Assembly (NCBI GenBank): GCA_015499995.1
Contig: JADNRV010000084.1
Coordinates: 1-64,000 of the forward strand
DNA length: 64,000 bases
Origin: Flammula alnicola
Taxonomy: Eukaryota > Basidiomycota > Agaricomycetes > Agaricales > Strophariaceae
Reading direction: 5' to 3'
Under the pieces are notes generated by a model that had not been told where the DNA came from, did no database searches, and worked only from the letters and a program-made list of their open reading frames with translations. Numbering within the stretch: the stretch's first letter is position 1; every line of letters starts with the position of its first letter. Both the position numbers and the translations under genes were made by a program. Positions 44,671 to 56,131 of the stretch are shown here, one piece after another.

Positions 44671-45121
44671 TTATCTTAAATTTATCATGCTGTCGAGTGG
44701 TGAATTCTTGTGTTGTGAAGTTGGATCATTCTGATGTTTGACGAGCTTGAGGCCTTTGAGTTGCGATGCTTGAGGAACCTTGCTGTCTTCGGACGTTTGA
44801 AATTCTTGTTCTTGTCGTAAATGGATATTTCTCGAACATTGCTCTTGAACGCTTGAGCTGGCATCTGTTTGCTGGATTTTGAGTTTGAAGTTGTCGATTT
44901 CGGTCATGGAGGATCATTCAGGGGCACAAATATGATATCAGGAAACCAAATCGAATTGTAAAAACCATACGTATCATCATGGGAGATGAAGAGGGAGGAA
45001 AATGAGGAAAAATTTGCTCCTCGAGTGAAGATGAAGGTGTATGGGCTGCCGGCTCTGCTGTCCCAGAGACGAAGAGAGTTCGAGGAGAAACGTAAGGATT
45101 ATCGAGCGTTAAGACGTCCAT
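44671..45121 (-). CDS. possible small gene, hypothetical
   Basis: A frame from ATG 45121 (MDVLTLDNPYVSPRTLFVSG) followed, after a probable intron, by a hydrophilic Gln/Lys/Ser-rich segment (NIHLRQEQEFQTSEDSK) to a stop near 44671. The corresponding part of the second block (about 63490-63080) has diverged and lost parts of the frame. No domain is recognised, so this is a weak call. Confidence 0.25.
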
Positions 45122-45479
45122 GCGTTCTTCGTTTCAGCATTACTTTGGCATAAAACTAGCCGTTGGAAGAGATTGTGGGTGATGGTGAAAGAAGAGCGCG
45201 TGAGAGAGTTCTAAGATGATTCGCAGGCGCGACACTTTCTCCTGATTTGTCAGCCTTGGTTGAGCCCAGACTATTAAGGCCGCGGATCCATAAAAAGAAG
45301 AAACTACATTCTAGCCTATGCAATTCAAGGCAATCATGCTCGCCAGAATCCAGATGACTTGGGCAACCTGAATGGGCATATGCACTCCTTCCTCGAGACT
45401 CGAATGTTCGGAGTACAGACACTGGGGAATTTCGGAGGTCGTGTCTTTTGGTTGTGTCGCTAAACGAAATCATGATTCA

Positions 45480-45900
45480 TACCGCAATCGCGACGAATAG
45501 TGCGTGTTTCTCTCTTTTCTTGCTCCTTTCTGATCTTGGTTTGATTCCGGCTAGGCCTTTTAGCTATGGATTTCCAAAGTCAGGTCGATACTTGGATGCC
45601 TAATGGCAACATCAACGGGCGGTTATTCTCGTTATCCCTTCCTTTCGATCTAATTTTGAGTGTCTATGTAGTTCCAATTCGACTAACCGAACTTTCGAAT
45701 GTTTTACCTTGACGCTCTTGAGGATGCCGCTGTTGTATATGGTCCGTCAAGAGAGACTAGATCCCGCCTCTGACGACTGCTCGGATCTTGACGAAATCAG
45801 AATTACAACCACGAGCTCTCTTGGTGCGGTGTTGATTTCATCGATGAATGAGTCGCACCTGGCAGGTCAGATATCAGGGAGTTCTTAGGTGTGCTCCTGC
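45480..45900. repeat. short duplicated stretch, copy 1 (second copy near 54370-54960)
   Basis: Two parts match in the same orientation: 45490-45600 with 54370-54500 (TTTCTCTCTTTTCTTGCT and TATGGATTTCC, then GGTCGATACTTGG), and 45820-45850 with 54930-54975 (GAGCTCTC, TTGATTTCATCGATGAATG). This links the R1 side to the second NACHT copy. Confidence 0.55.
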
Positions 45901-46308
45901 CCTTGCGATCATCTGGACCGCCCAAGCTCCGCGCTGCAGCACACCATCCAGAGGTTGCTCGGCACATCCCCGGCCTGGCTCAACGGGACGTCGATGCTCT
46001 GCATGTACGCGAGGTAGGAGACGTTGCACAGCAGCATGGAGAGCGCAGTGGTGAAGGAGAATTGCGGTGACAAGGGGCGGGTCGGCTGCGAGGACCGAGG
46101 CTGCCAAGGTCGAATCGTGCAGCTTGGTAGAGGCAGAGACACTTGGACGAGTTGGTCTCGCCGTGTCTGACGGTTAACCAAATGGCATCCTGGGCCTTCG
46201 TTACGTTCGTCTGGGCCAACAGTATGACCTGGTGATGGGAGACTCAATGATAGCACCTCCCGTTGCATCGTCCTCGTGCGTCTGCCTCGTCTATGCTAGT
46301 AGTTGCAG
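45900..46308. other. unresolved GC-rich coding-like stretch
   Basis: All three minus-strand frames are open for parts of 45850-46268. One contains possible helix sequence (FTTALSMLLCNVSYLAYMQS), suggesting a degraded membrane-protein fragment. I cannot assign it. Confidence 0.3.
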
Positions 46309-46801
46309 TCACACGGGTAGACTCAGGCAAGGCACTGGGATGCAAATGAAAGAGGAAAGGACATCATTAAAGTTGTTATTCCCGAGATTGGGCTCTCCAG
46401 GTGACACAACGTGAATGAAGTGCCCCGAACAGCCCCCGTTCCTATCACAGTAGCATTAAATTACAATATGCTCGAGACAATGTGATTGTTCTTACTCGAA
46501 GAGAGTGCACAACGTCCCGGCTGGAGTTTGTAGACTCGACACCGCATCGTTAATGGCGGCAGGGATGCTGCTACACTGTTCAAAAGTGAAGGCAACAGTA
46601 TCGCATGTACCCCCCGAGTTTGCATCGGTGCACATGAAGATAGTACCGTCAGAACGCTACCAAAGAGAAATGGTTCAACAATAGTTCAGAGTGAAGTCCA
46701 ACGTTGGACACTCACTGGGTGAGGACGGAGGTGGAACCCGGTATGGCCGCCATCGCAAGGATAGCAACTCCGACAAATACTGTGGCGGCAGCACTGAACA
46801 T
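46309..46801 (-). CDS. small secreted protein, beta/gamma-crystallin-like
   Basis: ATG 46801 opens a signal peptide (MFSAAATVFVGVAILAMAAI). After an intron (GTGAGTGTCC donor) comes DGTIFMCTDANSGGTCDTVA, a cysteine-containing strand pattern with QCSSIPAAINDAVSSLQTPA, then TLCTLFE. A second intron leads to NGGCSGHFIHVVSPGEPNLG and VLSSFICIPVPC, with a stop at 46309. Spaced cysteines with a G-G-C pattern and a second half repeating the first are typical of beta/gamma-crystallin or proteinase-inhibitor-like small secreted folds; the exact family is inferred. About 115 residues, and the splice joins are in phase. There is no copy in the other duplicated block. Confidence 0.65.
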
Positions 46802-47465
46802 AATAACGATGTCGTTGAGATTGAGTGGCGAAGTTGACGAGAAAAGGACAAGCTCGAGTTGCTTGCTGAAGGTGAGACGTCTTCTTCAAGTGGTCCTTTT
46901 ATACGCGCAAAGCAGGAGGTAATACCTTCAACCGGCTGCATGAGAATTCCGAGACTACAAGTGAGAATCGCAAAACAAGTTGACAACTGGCACTAGCAAA
47001 ATAATAGAGGCAGGACGAAGACAAGTATGGGAATTGGGCAAGTTTTACTAACCTTCCAATCATCCGCCAGGCACCGGTAGTCCTGTTTTTACCGCGCCCC
47101 CAAAACCGTGTCAGGAAGTTGTTATGTAATCTTCGGACTTTGAAAACGCGTCGCGTCAATATTGCACTGCAGGCGTCCCATTCTCGACGCGTTTATACAT
47201 ATGCCGCTTGCTCTACTATCGTAAATTCAATTCTTATTCAAAGCAATACCCAAGCTCGATGGAAGGAAATGTTAGAAGCATTCAAACTTACAAGAAAACC
47301 CTCATCATCACAGTGCCAGAGACTCCAGATTACCTCCAACGTCTTTTGCCATCTGCCTCATGTGCCTCAAGTGCTTCACTTCCATCTTCTCCTGATGATA
47401 CTCGCGGACCACTGTCGACTACACTCGGCTCTCCATTTAACGGGCCTGGATGGATGGATGGATCG
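46802..47465. other. no gene recognised
   Basis: Upstream region of the crystallin-like gene and flank of the helicase relic. Frames are short and featureless. Confidence 0.4.
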
Positions 47466-47894
47466 TCAAGCCAACCACGGCTGCGTCAGTCTCCGCAGAG
47501 CGACATCCAAAAGTCGGCACTCAAGTTCGAGAAAATGGAGGCATTTCTTAGGGACCCGGGATTTAAGACTCTTGCAAACAGATTCGGTTGGTAACCTAGG
47601 TTCGAGAGTTGCTGTGAGGCCCAGAATGGAAATCGAAGATGGAAAGCGGCCCCGCAAGAAAGTTCCAATGAGGGTAAATGCTGGACGAAAAGAAAGGCCC
47701 CAAGAGTTGATCAGATGACCTTCGTCGACGCACGCGAATAAAACATTGGATCGAAAGGTGGAACCCTCTGTAATTTCCCGCCATTCCATGTTACGGAGAT
47801 GCTCTGGGTCCACACACACAACCTGCCACCGAACACACTCCTCGATTTGCGAGACATTGATCAAGGTTGATACTGGCAACACATCCGAAATCAT
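47466..47894 (-). pseudogene. fragment of a RecQ-like DEAD/DEAH helicase
   Basis: About 140 residues of one frame hold the helicase core pieces VSQIEECVRWQVVCVDPEHL, VDEGHLINSWGLSFRPAF (motif II, DEGH), IGTFLRGRF and ILGLTATLEP (motif III). The Walker A region and motifs IV-VI are not found on either side. A complete RecQ-like protein would be many times longer, so this is an isolated fragment, probably left by rearrangement or carried by a mobile element. Confidence 0.7.
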
Positions 47895-48150
47895 CTTAAG
47901 CTCATGTATACAAAGAAAGCCTGTACATATTTCATGAATCTAGAGTATAGCAATACAATGCATCCTACACATGATGGGCCCTCTTCCGCACTGCGCCTAG
48001 TCGTCTACTCGATGATGGCGCTAACACGTTTTTAGGCTCTTGACTGCCTCCACCGCACCACCCATTTGGCAATAGTCAACTTGGCTCGTGAATATCGGTC
48101 TTTTTTACCAAGGAAAGGGAATTCTTTGCGTGTCTATGTGCCATTTCTGG

Positions 48151-50645
48151 TTAGAATGTGTCATTCAATACTGACCATAGCCTTACTACCTTTACCAAAT
48201 ACTCGGCAAGAGAGGCCGCCAAATCATGACGTCCCTCTTCGAGAAATAGAAATCTATGCCGTAAACGCAACTCAAGGTACCGAACCAGAGAATCGGCATC
48301 GCTAGTGAATATTGGTTGGGATATGGAAGCTTTATGCAAAACTTCCTCGAATTCTTCAGTTGAAGTGGACGCCAGGACATTGTGAAGAGAGAGATAGACG
48401 TCGATCCGAGGTGCTGCATTCTTAAGGAAGAAAGGTAGGTTTATCGCGACGTGACGCATCCTTCGCTCCTCCGCGTCTGAGTGAAAATCAGCCATTTCAC
48501 TGATAACCTCACGATGTGAGCAAGAATGTCAACGGGAAATTGGGCAAACTTACCGTTGACAGCTGAAGAAATAATGGCAGCAGTAAAGGGCAATATATGA
48601 TCGCTTATCTCCGTCCAATATGAATGCTCCTAATAGTCCGACGTCACGAGAGGTGCTATGAGGGAGCATATCCCCAGGATGAGAAGCCAAGGAATAACAG
48701 AAATTTATTTCCGGATCGCCGAAGACCTTTTCAAAAATTTCGTTATCAAGAGGACTGTTAATGGAGCCGGGGAAGGAGGGATTAGACAATCCAGCCCATT
48801 GAAAATGCTTTTAAGAGCATACCTGGCAATGGGACCATCTAATGGAAGTTTTTGCAGTTGATCCGATATCCATTCTTGAAGTTGACTGATAATTTTCAAC
48901 GAGATATTGGGTGTTCGAGACGAGGATCGTTTTCTGTGCTGAAAGTCAACTGTATGAGGACAGAATTTCAAGTATTAGGACAGAAACAACATCAAATACC
49001 TGCCGTAAAATCCACGTGAGAAACTCTCCTACGTATAGAATCATACTCGTCCAACTCGTTCCCCATAAATCCGCTGTCTTGGCAGCAAGGTTTAAAGCAA
49101 CTTTTAAATCAAAACCGGCTAAAGCGTCATAAATCTCTGAATGAGCATTCCGAACACTCATCGCGAAATATTCAGGACCCAGGAAACATATCGAGATAGC
49201 TTCGACATTGCCCTCGTCAATTTTGTCTACTGTGAGGGGATTAGTCAATGATGCTGTCAATCTGGTCTCAACACGTACTTTCCGAGATGTACCTGAGGCA
49301 ACGGCGGAAAAGATGAACACAAATCTTGTCGCTATTGGCGTAAAACCTTCCTGCCCGTGTTTCATCCATCAGGAAGTCCGGGAGAGAAGCATGAAGGAAG
49401 TTGATTTTTGATGATTTAATTTCCATTATTGATGAAAGGCCACTTAAAGCGAGTTCGACATCGCCCTCGCCTAGACCAAGCAAGTCCTGAATGAACGGGA
49501 TGATGAGATCTGGAAGTGTGAAAAGGTTCAGGGCAGGTTGTGACGGAAGAAGGATGCAGAGGATATGGAGAACGGCGTCAGGCTTCTTGGTCTGTTCGAA
49601 AATGTAGGTGTATAGGGTATCGAGTTCTGCGTATGGTCGAATTTCGGCATCCTCCATGAGATTGATGATTATTTTCAAGCACTGGACGGGATTACTGTCA
49701 CCTGATTTGAGGTATTTGCTAACTGTAGCCGCGTAGATAAATTGGCCGGACGATTTCTTGACCAGTTTCTCGATATCACGGGGGGCTGGCCAATCGAGAG
49801 GGATGTATTTGTTGACGAGGAATGTCCGAATATCGTCGTCGGGGTTCCAAGAGTCGTCCAAGGATAGAGGCTGGAGGAAGGGAGCAACTCCGGTATCACC
49901 GAAAGCGGCAAGGATGTTCTGTTCGGGTCGACTCGCAATGAGCAATTTGTGCGGGAAGTTGTGGTTCATCCGCGCGAGAGCAGCTACGAATCCCTTCACA
50001 ATGGCGTCCTGCGCGTCCCCCTTGTGACATTCATCTAGACCATCGATAATAATAATCTTGGGAAGGATTGGGGTGGAAGATAATTCGGAGAGATGTGAAA
50101 GGGGAGCAACAATGAGTCTGTCAATTTGTACGTCCAGAGCAAATCAAAAATAAACTGGTTGTTGAGCATTGCTTGGAAATATGGTCTCGAGTTTCTGGGA
50201 TATGTTCCATTATCTGGTGTGCGAGAGTTGCCACCAGATATTTCTCGTTACTTCGCCTTGTGTCACTGGCCGTCCTTGAAAAAAAGAACGAAGCAGACAG
50301 GCGACCTTGCTTCTCACACATCTGTGCTATCGTCCGTGCGATTGCTGACTTGCCAGCTCCAGCGGCACCGCGCATCCACATCGCACGACGAGTATCATTG
50401 GTATCATCGAGCCATGCCATTATGGCGTCCAAGATGGCGACTCGAGTGTTCGGATGACATTTGGGAGCATTGTAGTTTTCATCGGCAGTATGAAACGCGC
50501 CTGGGACTACGTGGGACTCGAGAAGATCCATGCCTGGTATAGAGGCAGAGGTCAGTGTTCCAATTGCGCGACAGTGCAAAATTGAGATGCCCCAACCTTT
50601 GAGAGCGATCAGGGCGCCCGATCCTTGGTGATTGGGGGTCTGCAT
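48151..50645 (-). pseudogene. NACHT NTPase gene, copy 1, frameshifted
   Basis: NACHT proteins are NOD-like-receptor-type NTPases, abundant in mushroom genomes. ATG 50645 starts a short exon (MQTPNHQGSGALIALK); after an intron come MDLLESHVVPGAFHTADENY and CHPNTRVAILDAIMAWL, then Walker A GAAGAGKSAIA and FFFSRTASDTRRSNEKYLVA. Two one-base losses follow close together (near 50170 and 50144), moving the frame twice before APLSHLSELS and Walker B IIIIDGLDEC. The rest reads well: LLIASRPEQNI, PAPRDIEKLVKKSSGQFIYA, FLHASLPDFLMDETRAGRFY. Downstream exons match the other copy (QLQEWISDQLQKLPLDGPIA, EYLVK). The two shifts make it a pseudogene unless they are sequencing errors. Confidence 0.75.
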
Positions 50646-50802
50646 GTTAAAATATGCAAAGTCGGTGTCCTTGAGTTCAGCGTGTATCGCTAACGTTGGT
50701 TCTGTTCATAGAATATATTAGTTTCAGAGCATGATGAGGAGAGGGGAACAAGAGCGTCGTGGTCAAGGAGTGGCTTGCGGCTGACAGCTCTCACACTGTA
50801 CA

Positions 50803-51130
50803 CATGTCAGCGATGGCATTGGCCAATCACGTCGGACTTGCCTCATGGTGCTCGGCGTTTACGATGAACGTTGAATCGACATATGACAATCTCTTAGATG
50901 CTGTGAAAGCTGCGACCAACACTGGTATACGAGTGAGCAATGATCCTACCTCTTACGCCAGCAGCCTGATTACAATACCTGGAATCGACGTGGCTCGTCT
51001 CGGTGAAATCGGTGGAGCCATTCAAGAAACCATGGAATCATACGAGGTAGAAGTGAATGGCAAAATCTATCCAGGTCGGCCATGCGTCTTGTTGCTTGCA
51101 CATACTGTTGATTACCGTCAGGCCAGGTAA
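50803..51130 (+). CDS. hypothetical protein frame
   Basis: An open frame of about 108 residues from ATG 50803 ([20 protein letters not shown]) to VDYRQAR with a stop near 51130. Its composition is balanced (helix-like and soluble), but there is no recognisable domain, no splice partner and no upstream start context. It starts just upstream of the NACHT copy and abuts the STE6-like relic, so it could be an exon of a rearranged gene. Confidence 0.25.
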
Positions 51131-51956
51131 ATAAGGCCACTTGCAACTCCATACGTGCAGCCCTCGGCAAAAGCGCCTCGAACGTCCGTAGCCAACGACT
51201 TATCGACAGCTTCCCCGAACTGGGCCTTGAACACACCATGAAAAGTCATTTAATGTATGCCCCGAATATTGATAATAGTCTGGAGAGACAGTATCAACAC
51301 ACCTATCATCCAGACAAAAACGAGAAGAAGAAACTGACCTCATAATACCCCCTCGCGACCTCCTCCCTCGCGCGCTTATTTCTCGCCTCGCCCCTCGCCC
51401 CCAGCCTGCTCTGCATCGCCATAACGCCCGCAAGCACAAGAGCGATCGCCAGACCCGCCAGAGTCAAATGCCACCCTCTTACGAACACCCACACGAGCCC
51501 CACACCAAGCATCGCGCACACCACACATCCCACCACCGCGACCAGAGCGTCGGCACGAGGCTTGCAGGGTCATTGACAGGTTTATCGAACCACGTCTTGA
51601 GCCAGGACCCGGCTCAACGCGAGCTTGCGGATGGAGGTGACCCAGCCCATGGCGCACGTCTCCATGAGGAAGTACATGAGACCAGGAAGAGGCCGTCGAG
51701 CGCCGCGATGCCTAGCATGATAGAGCGGAACTTGTTGATGGTGGACACGTCCTGGGCGCCGACAGACGACTCGAAGAGCAGGCGGGACAGGAGGAATGAG
51801 AAGAGGGGCGTCATCGCCCCGCTCAGGAACACACACCGCCAAGCCGACGAAAAGAAGCGGTTTGCGGGGTATGGACGCGTACACAGATGTTAGGGGAGCC
51901 CAGAACGAGGGGAATCGTTCGTCCGAGTCAGGGAGCTCGCAGAGGACGACACCCAA
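51125..51956 (-). pseudogene. STE6-like ABC transporter relic (second membrane domain)
   Basis: Pieces of the a-factor-type ABC exporter appear in three shifting frames: APLTSVYASIPRKPLLFVGL, FLSGAMTPLFSFLLSRLLFE, STINKFRSIMLGIAALDG, YFLMETCAMGWVTSIRKLAL, TWFDKPVNDPASLV, GCVVCAMLGVGLVWVFVRGW, RAREEVARGYYE, then HGVFKAQFGEAVDKSLATDV and [19 protein letters not shown]. Frame changes near 51860, 51690 and 51580 and an in-frame stop near 51250 (GIH then stop) show decay. Neither nucleotide-binding domain is present. It ends abruptly near 51125. Fungal STE6 homologues export lipidated mating pheromones; this copy cannot do so. Confidence 0.7.
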
Positions 51957-52139
51957 TCACCGGCACCACCCTCCTGCAGCTCATATTTCTCCACCTCGAC
52001 GTACGACAACACATCCGCATTCCGCTCCGCGTCCGCCCCAGTGCACGCACACTCCTCATCTGCCTAGCCGAAGGCACTCCTTCCAATACGCTCTTCTCGG
52101 TCACAAAGCCTTTGTCTTCATCGTCCAGTATCGCGGCTA

Positions 52140-52650
52140 ACCGCTCCTCGTGGCTCGTCCCATTCGTAAGCGTGGCAGAGGTAGCCATGAGCAATCGGTT
52201 TCGGATCTCTGCAGTCGATCCAGCGGAACTCCGCTCGCGTGAGGACCGTCGTAGCAGAAGGTTGTGCACAGCTCCGGGATTGCGACGGAGATCGATCGCC
52301 ATTGGTGGCAGACGTGCGAGATGACGACCTCTATCAGAGGATCCGTTGTAACCTCCTTGCTTTCCTCATCTTCTTCATAGCTCTATTCGTCATCTTCATC
52401 GCAATCCTCTCCGTCTCCACTAGAGACTCATCCTCAACAAAATCCGCAAGAGCGTACTGAAATATCCTTGGTCGGAAGGGTCAGAATAGGTACACCGTTG
52501 GGCCCCGATTATTTTTTGCATCGAGTTCTTCAATCTGGAACAATAAAGCTTCGCGCTCCGCCTCGTATTTTCGTTTCTTCTGCAATATCTCGTCCAACTT
52601 TGCTTTATTCGTGTCCAGTCGATCGATTGACATCTACCTCGTGTGTGGTT
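52140..52650 (-). pseudogene. F-box protein fragment
   Basis: The minus strand reads a coiled coil (LDTNKAKLDEILQKKRKYEA, LLFQIEELDAKNNRG), then, after a frame change, VPILTLPTKDIS (an F-box start). Further on is VVISHVCHQWRSISVAIPEL, the F-box C-terminal half. This order (coiled coil, LPxEI, VSHVCRxWRxIAxxxPxLW) is common in agaricomycete F-box proteins. Stops and frame changes between the pieces and the missing C-terminal half indicate a relic. Confidence 0.55.
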
Positions 52651-53006
52651 CGAAAACAAGCCTAGCCGATGACTGATTTGTTGATTTCAGCCTTCAACAC
52701 GGGGCAGATACAAAAACGAAAACTCACCTTCTTTTGTGTAGTGGATTAGATCAAGTTATGCGAAAGAAATTGCGAGTTGGGCGCTGAACGTGGAATGCTG
52801 AACGAACAATGCGTTGGTGGTACGGAACGTAAAATTCGGATGAGTGCAATCGTTGAACGTCGTGTGTCAATAATCGACCTTGCCTGGGTAGGGTGTGACC
52901 TCGTTGTCGTTGTTGCTGTAGGAGTGTGTACGAATTCAACCTTTAGTCTCTTCAATCCATCATATCCTCTAATTCAGGATCGACAACGTTCCGTGAGACG
53001 TGTCCT

Positions 53007-53800
53007 TCAAACCCTCCCAAAAAAATCAAAGGTTCGGATGGACAGAGAATTGAAGTTGGCAAGTAGGCACATACGAACCAGCATGCCTGAGACATCCTCG
53101 AGATCGTCGCCTCTCTCTTCGTCTACCTGCCCGCGTTCGTTGGTCAACCACTCTTCCAAGGCCGATTCTCCCGAAAGAAGTAAACTCGGTAGTCGAGTCA
53201 CGTCGGTCTGGCTTGGAGGTGTGGATTTCAGAATTTTTGGAGATGGATCATTTCCGACGTCCGTTTGCGTTCGAGTCCGAGGTGGAATTTGACATTTATA
53301 CGTCGATTTCGACCGGGAGAGCAAGATCGACCCCTTCCGCTGATTCTAGATCCCATGCTTGTCCCTTGAGTGGCAATCCATGCTTGACCCAGGTCGTCAA
53401 GAAAATCCACTAAATTTTGAAGTGTGGAGCGAACAACGACACTCGTGGTTCCGAGTCTGTAGCCTGGAATGGAACCGAGCGCATCGCCAGTGAGACGAAG
53501 TAGGTTGGCCGTACGAAGGCTTGTGGATGGATCTATGCCAAGAGTTGTCGGACTGCCTCAAATGTAGCTAGAAAGCGTTTTTAATGTCGACGATTCCTCT
53601 GACCTGGCGAAACAACACATATAAGCCATGTAAAAAATGAGTCGGAGAGGGGGATAGACTAACCGTTTCTTGAAATTTCGAGTAAGCTGCAAGAAGTGCT
53701 CATCCAGATAGTCTACAAGGTTCCGCTAGAGCGCGAAGTTTGCGATTTGCCAGTCGGGATGATTCAACTTCACGGATTCATTTCCATTCTGGTTAGACAT
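53007..53800 (-). pseudogene. conserved basidiomycete hypothetical protein, damaged
   Basis: ATG 53800 starts MSNQNGNESVKLNHPDWQIA, followed by an in-frame TAG near 53726 (ANFAL-stop-RNLVDYLDE). Then come YLDEHFLQLTRNFKKR, an intron, TFEAVRQLL, PSTSLRTANLLRLTGDALGS, IPGYRLGTTSVVVRS and NLVDFLDDLGQAW. A frame change leads to AWDLESAEGVDLALPVEIDV. A later exon reads PPSQTDVTRLPSLLLSGESA and EEWLTNERGQVDEERGDD to a stop at 53007. The pattern looks like one globular protein of about 230 residues. I know no function for it. The in-frame stop and the frame change suggest a pseudogene, though an unrecognised intron could explain one of them. Confidence 0.45.
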
Positions 53801-54369
53801 TATAAAAAGTACCTGGTTCCTGTCCCTCTTCGACAGGTATGCCCTGAAAAATAAAATAAGAAGAAGAAGACAAGAGAACGATATTTAAATGGTTGTGGTT
53901 TTCACTGGTTGAAGTTTGGACAGAGCAGGATTGACCCCCAAGGCAACAGACATCAACAGGTTCCGGCCCGGCTGCCTCTTGACTTGCTCGGACTCTCTTC
54001 TCGGAACCCACCCTTACTATAATTCCAGGTGGGGACGGCGATTTGTAGATTGCTCACGATTTGTCGCACTGCTTGTTACACGTCTGAAGCATCCGGGTTT
54101 CCAGCCGCCGTCTGACTCGAACATTTAGTTCAACCCTTTGCCTATCCATCGATCCACGTGTGGGCTTCGCTCCCACTGTGAATGACACAGACGGAGAGAT
54201 GTGTATCAAGATTCTGAAGCGCACCGTGGCTGCGAAGCTGTTAGCCAGGAGAATATACGGAGGGTCGGTAAGCGGCGGTGGTTGGACAAGCGCGAGGTCA
54301 AAGTTCAGTGGGGTGGACTTCTTCCAGCGTGAACCTCGATCGCAAGGCGATGGAAGATGATAACGTGCT
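53801..54369. other. no gene recognised
   Basis: Intergenic; one frame at 54160-54360 has no domain. Confidence 0.4.
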
Positions 54370-54975
54370 CGCAGGAGTGCGTATTTTCTCTCTTTTCTTG
54401 CTTGATTCTGTGATCTAATCTGGGTTTGCCGCTCACTAGGTCTTTAAGTATGGATTTCCGGAGTTTGGGTCGATACTTGGGTGCATAATTGCAGCATCAA
54501 TGTACGTTTGTCTTCGTTGCCTCTTCTCAATTCTAATATTCAGTATATAGTTCCTATTTAACCACTACACAGGCTTTAAATTGAGGCTCCATCTCTACCT
54601 CGAAAGCCTTGTGGCTCTCGCCTCTGTCAACTGCCAAGATGACAATGACGTGCGCGTGGAAAGGTCGACGACTCCTAACAGGTACGTGCCCGTGTCAGCA
54701 TCGTATCGGGCAACGTTCTTACACATCATACAGTTCCAAGGCTCCATTTCCAAGCTACTTACTTTCAGACACTTTCGCGATATCGTTCCGGGCCCATATC
54801 TTTCGTCACCACCATCACCCTTAAGCGCACCACATTTTGTGGCGGAGAGTTGTCTACTCGAACTTGCATTGCGGGTGGTCATGCTTAAAGACGTTGTGAT
54901 TATGTTGGAGCCGACGAAAAGTTTTCAATCATGAGCTCTCTCGCAGCTCAATGTTGATTTCATCGATGAATGGGC
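54370..54975. repeat. short duplicated stretch, copy 2
   Basis: Matches 45490-45850 in the same orientation, with an exon-like core around 54440-54500 that reads VFKYGFPEFGSILGCIIAAS on the plus strand between possible splice sites. Copy 1 carries changes that break this frame. The parent gene was not identified. Confidence 0.5.
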
Positions 54976-56131
54976 AATGGAGCATTGGAGCGCCGGAAGT
55001 CACTCCAGCTCTTGCTGCCGCCAGATTCATTTCTGATGATCGAGCCAAGAATACGACCTGACGACTCGATACCTCCGTAGCTCCTCTTAGGTCACCGTAA
55101 CATCTTCCTCGTATGTATTTCCCTCTTCCAATGCTTCTTTGACAAAAGTTAACGGCGTCGGTTCATCATCTAGACCTACTTTTGCTACGTAACTCGCTGC
55201 CCAGTGTCCCTTCTCGCATCCCATTAAATCGACACCACCCTCTGCAATGACGAGGAGTACACCAACAACTTCACAGGCCAATACACCAACGGCATCGTGC
55301 TAGCCGCGCTCGATCCATGTGACATGCCTCTGAACCCACTTCACAACGCTGGAGTTGAGACTCCTGCATCCGATCTCGATGCAAAAAGTCCAGAATCTGC
55401 TCGAGTATGTAGACGCACCGCTTCTTCAAGAGTACGATAGCTAATGCATCCGTTGGTGCTTACTCAGGGCAAGCGGTGTTGATTTCAGAAATGTACGAGG
55501 AGGCAGACATTTTCACAGGTGTGTCGAGTTTCTCGTCTTTCTCTTGACCTGTTTTCTTCGGCGGCGATGCTGACTCTGACTTGCAGGACAAAGATGCTGA
55601 TCTTCTGCAACAAGCCATCGTGAGGAAGCAGTGGGTGCTCAAGACGCTCCTGATCCTCCTTCCTCCTCATACGAGTACAGACCGAATCCAATAATATCTA
55701 CACCCCACGATCGAGAAGCCATCCAGAAATTGATCAAGGCAGGTATGAACATCGATATGACACTATTTGAGTGCATGTATGCATATATATATAAGTCCAA
55801 AGTTATACTCGAGGATATATTTCGTGAAGAATCCATGGCAATATACCCTAAAGTACGTGGCCATGGGCCCTCTTCCGCGCTGAATCTCTACCGCTTTCGT
55901 GGCTTTTTTGTTTTCAGAACGATGGAGTTCGTTCGGAGACGCTTCTTCGATGTGGGCTCGTTCCGCGGCTGTGCCTTCAGCGCACTAGAACTGCACCGTG
56001 TCGACATGGGATGGCGGGGATGCTCCGCCCGCCGCCGAACTGCTTGTCGCTCGTCCTGAACATGGGGCAAGCCTTGTTCTTCAAGGGAAGGGAATTCTTC
56101 GCGTGTCTATTCAGCGAATCAGCGTTCTCGG
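54976..56131. other. no gene confidently recognised
   Basis: A plus-strand stretch near 55680-55860 reads PNPIISTPHDREAIQKLIKA and onwards and may be an exon of an unidentified or broken gene. About 55860-55880 (GGCCCTCTTCCGC) matches the flank of NACHT copy 1 at 47978, so the duplicated NACHT unit includes 3' flank. Confidence 0.4.

Larger units (their letters stand above)
40640..45480. repeat. segmental duplication, copy R1
   Basis: The block is repeated in direct orientation at about 59060-63600 with clear but imperfect identity along its whole length and several small indels. Anchor pairs: 41060/59445 (CTGGAGCA...CATCTT), 42960/61325 (CCGCGAGATATCCTTCC), 43776/62126 (ATGTCGAA) and 44590/62940 (GCACTGGATCCCTATTAG). 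It includes the small gene at 43776 and a region near 42000-43350 in which no full gene could be resolved, though fragments such as EFREISFPEGVSAKFLQLHD look coding. The borders are approximate. Confidence 0.8.

Noticed and set aside
45900..46308. Considered as another piece of the STE6-like transporter
   Set aside because: None of its three frames matches the membrane-domain motifs that are clear at 51125-51956.
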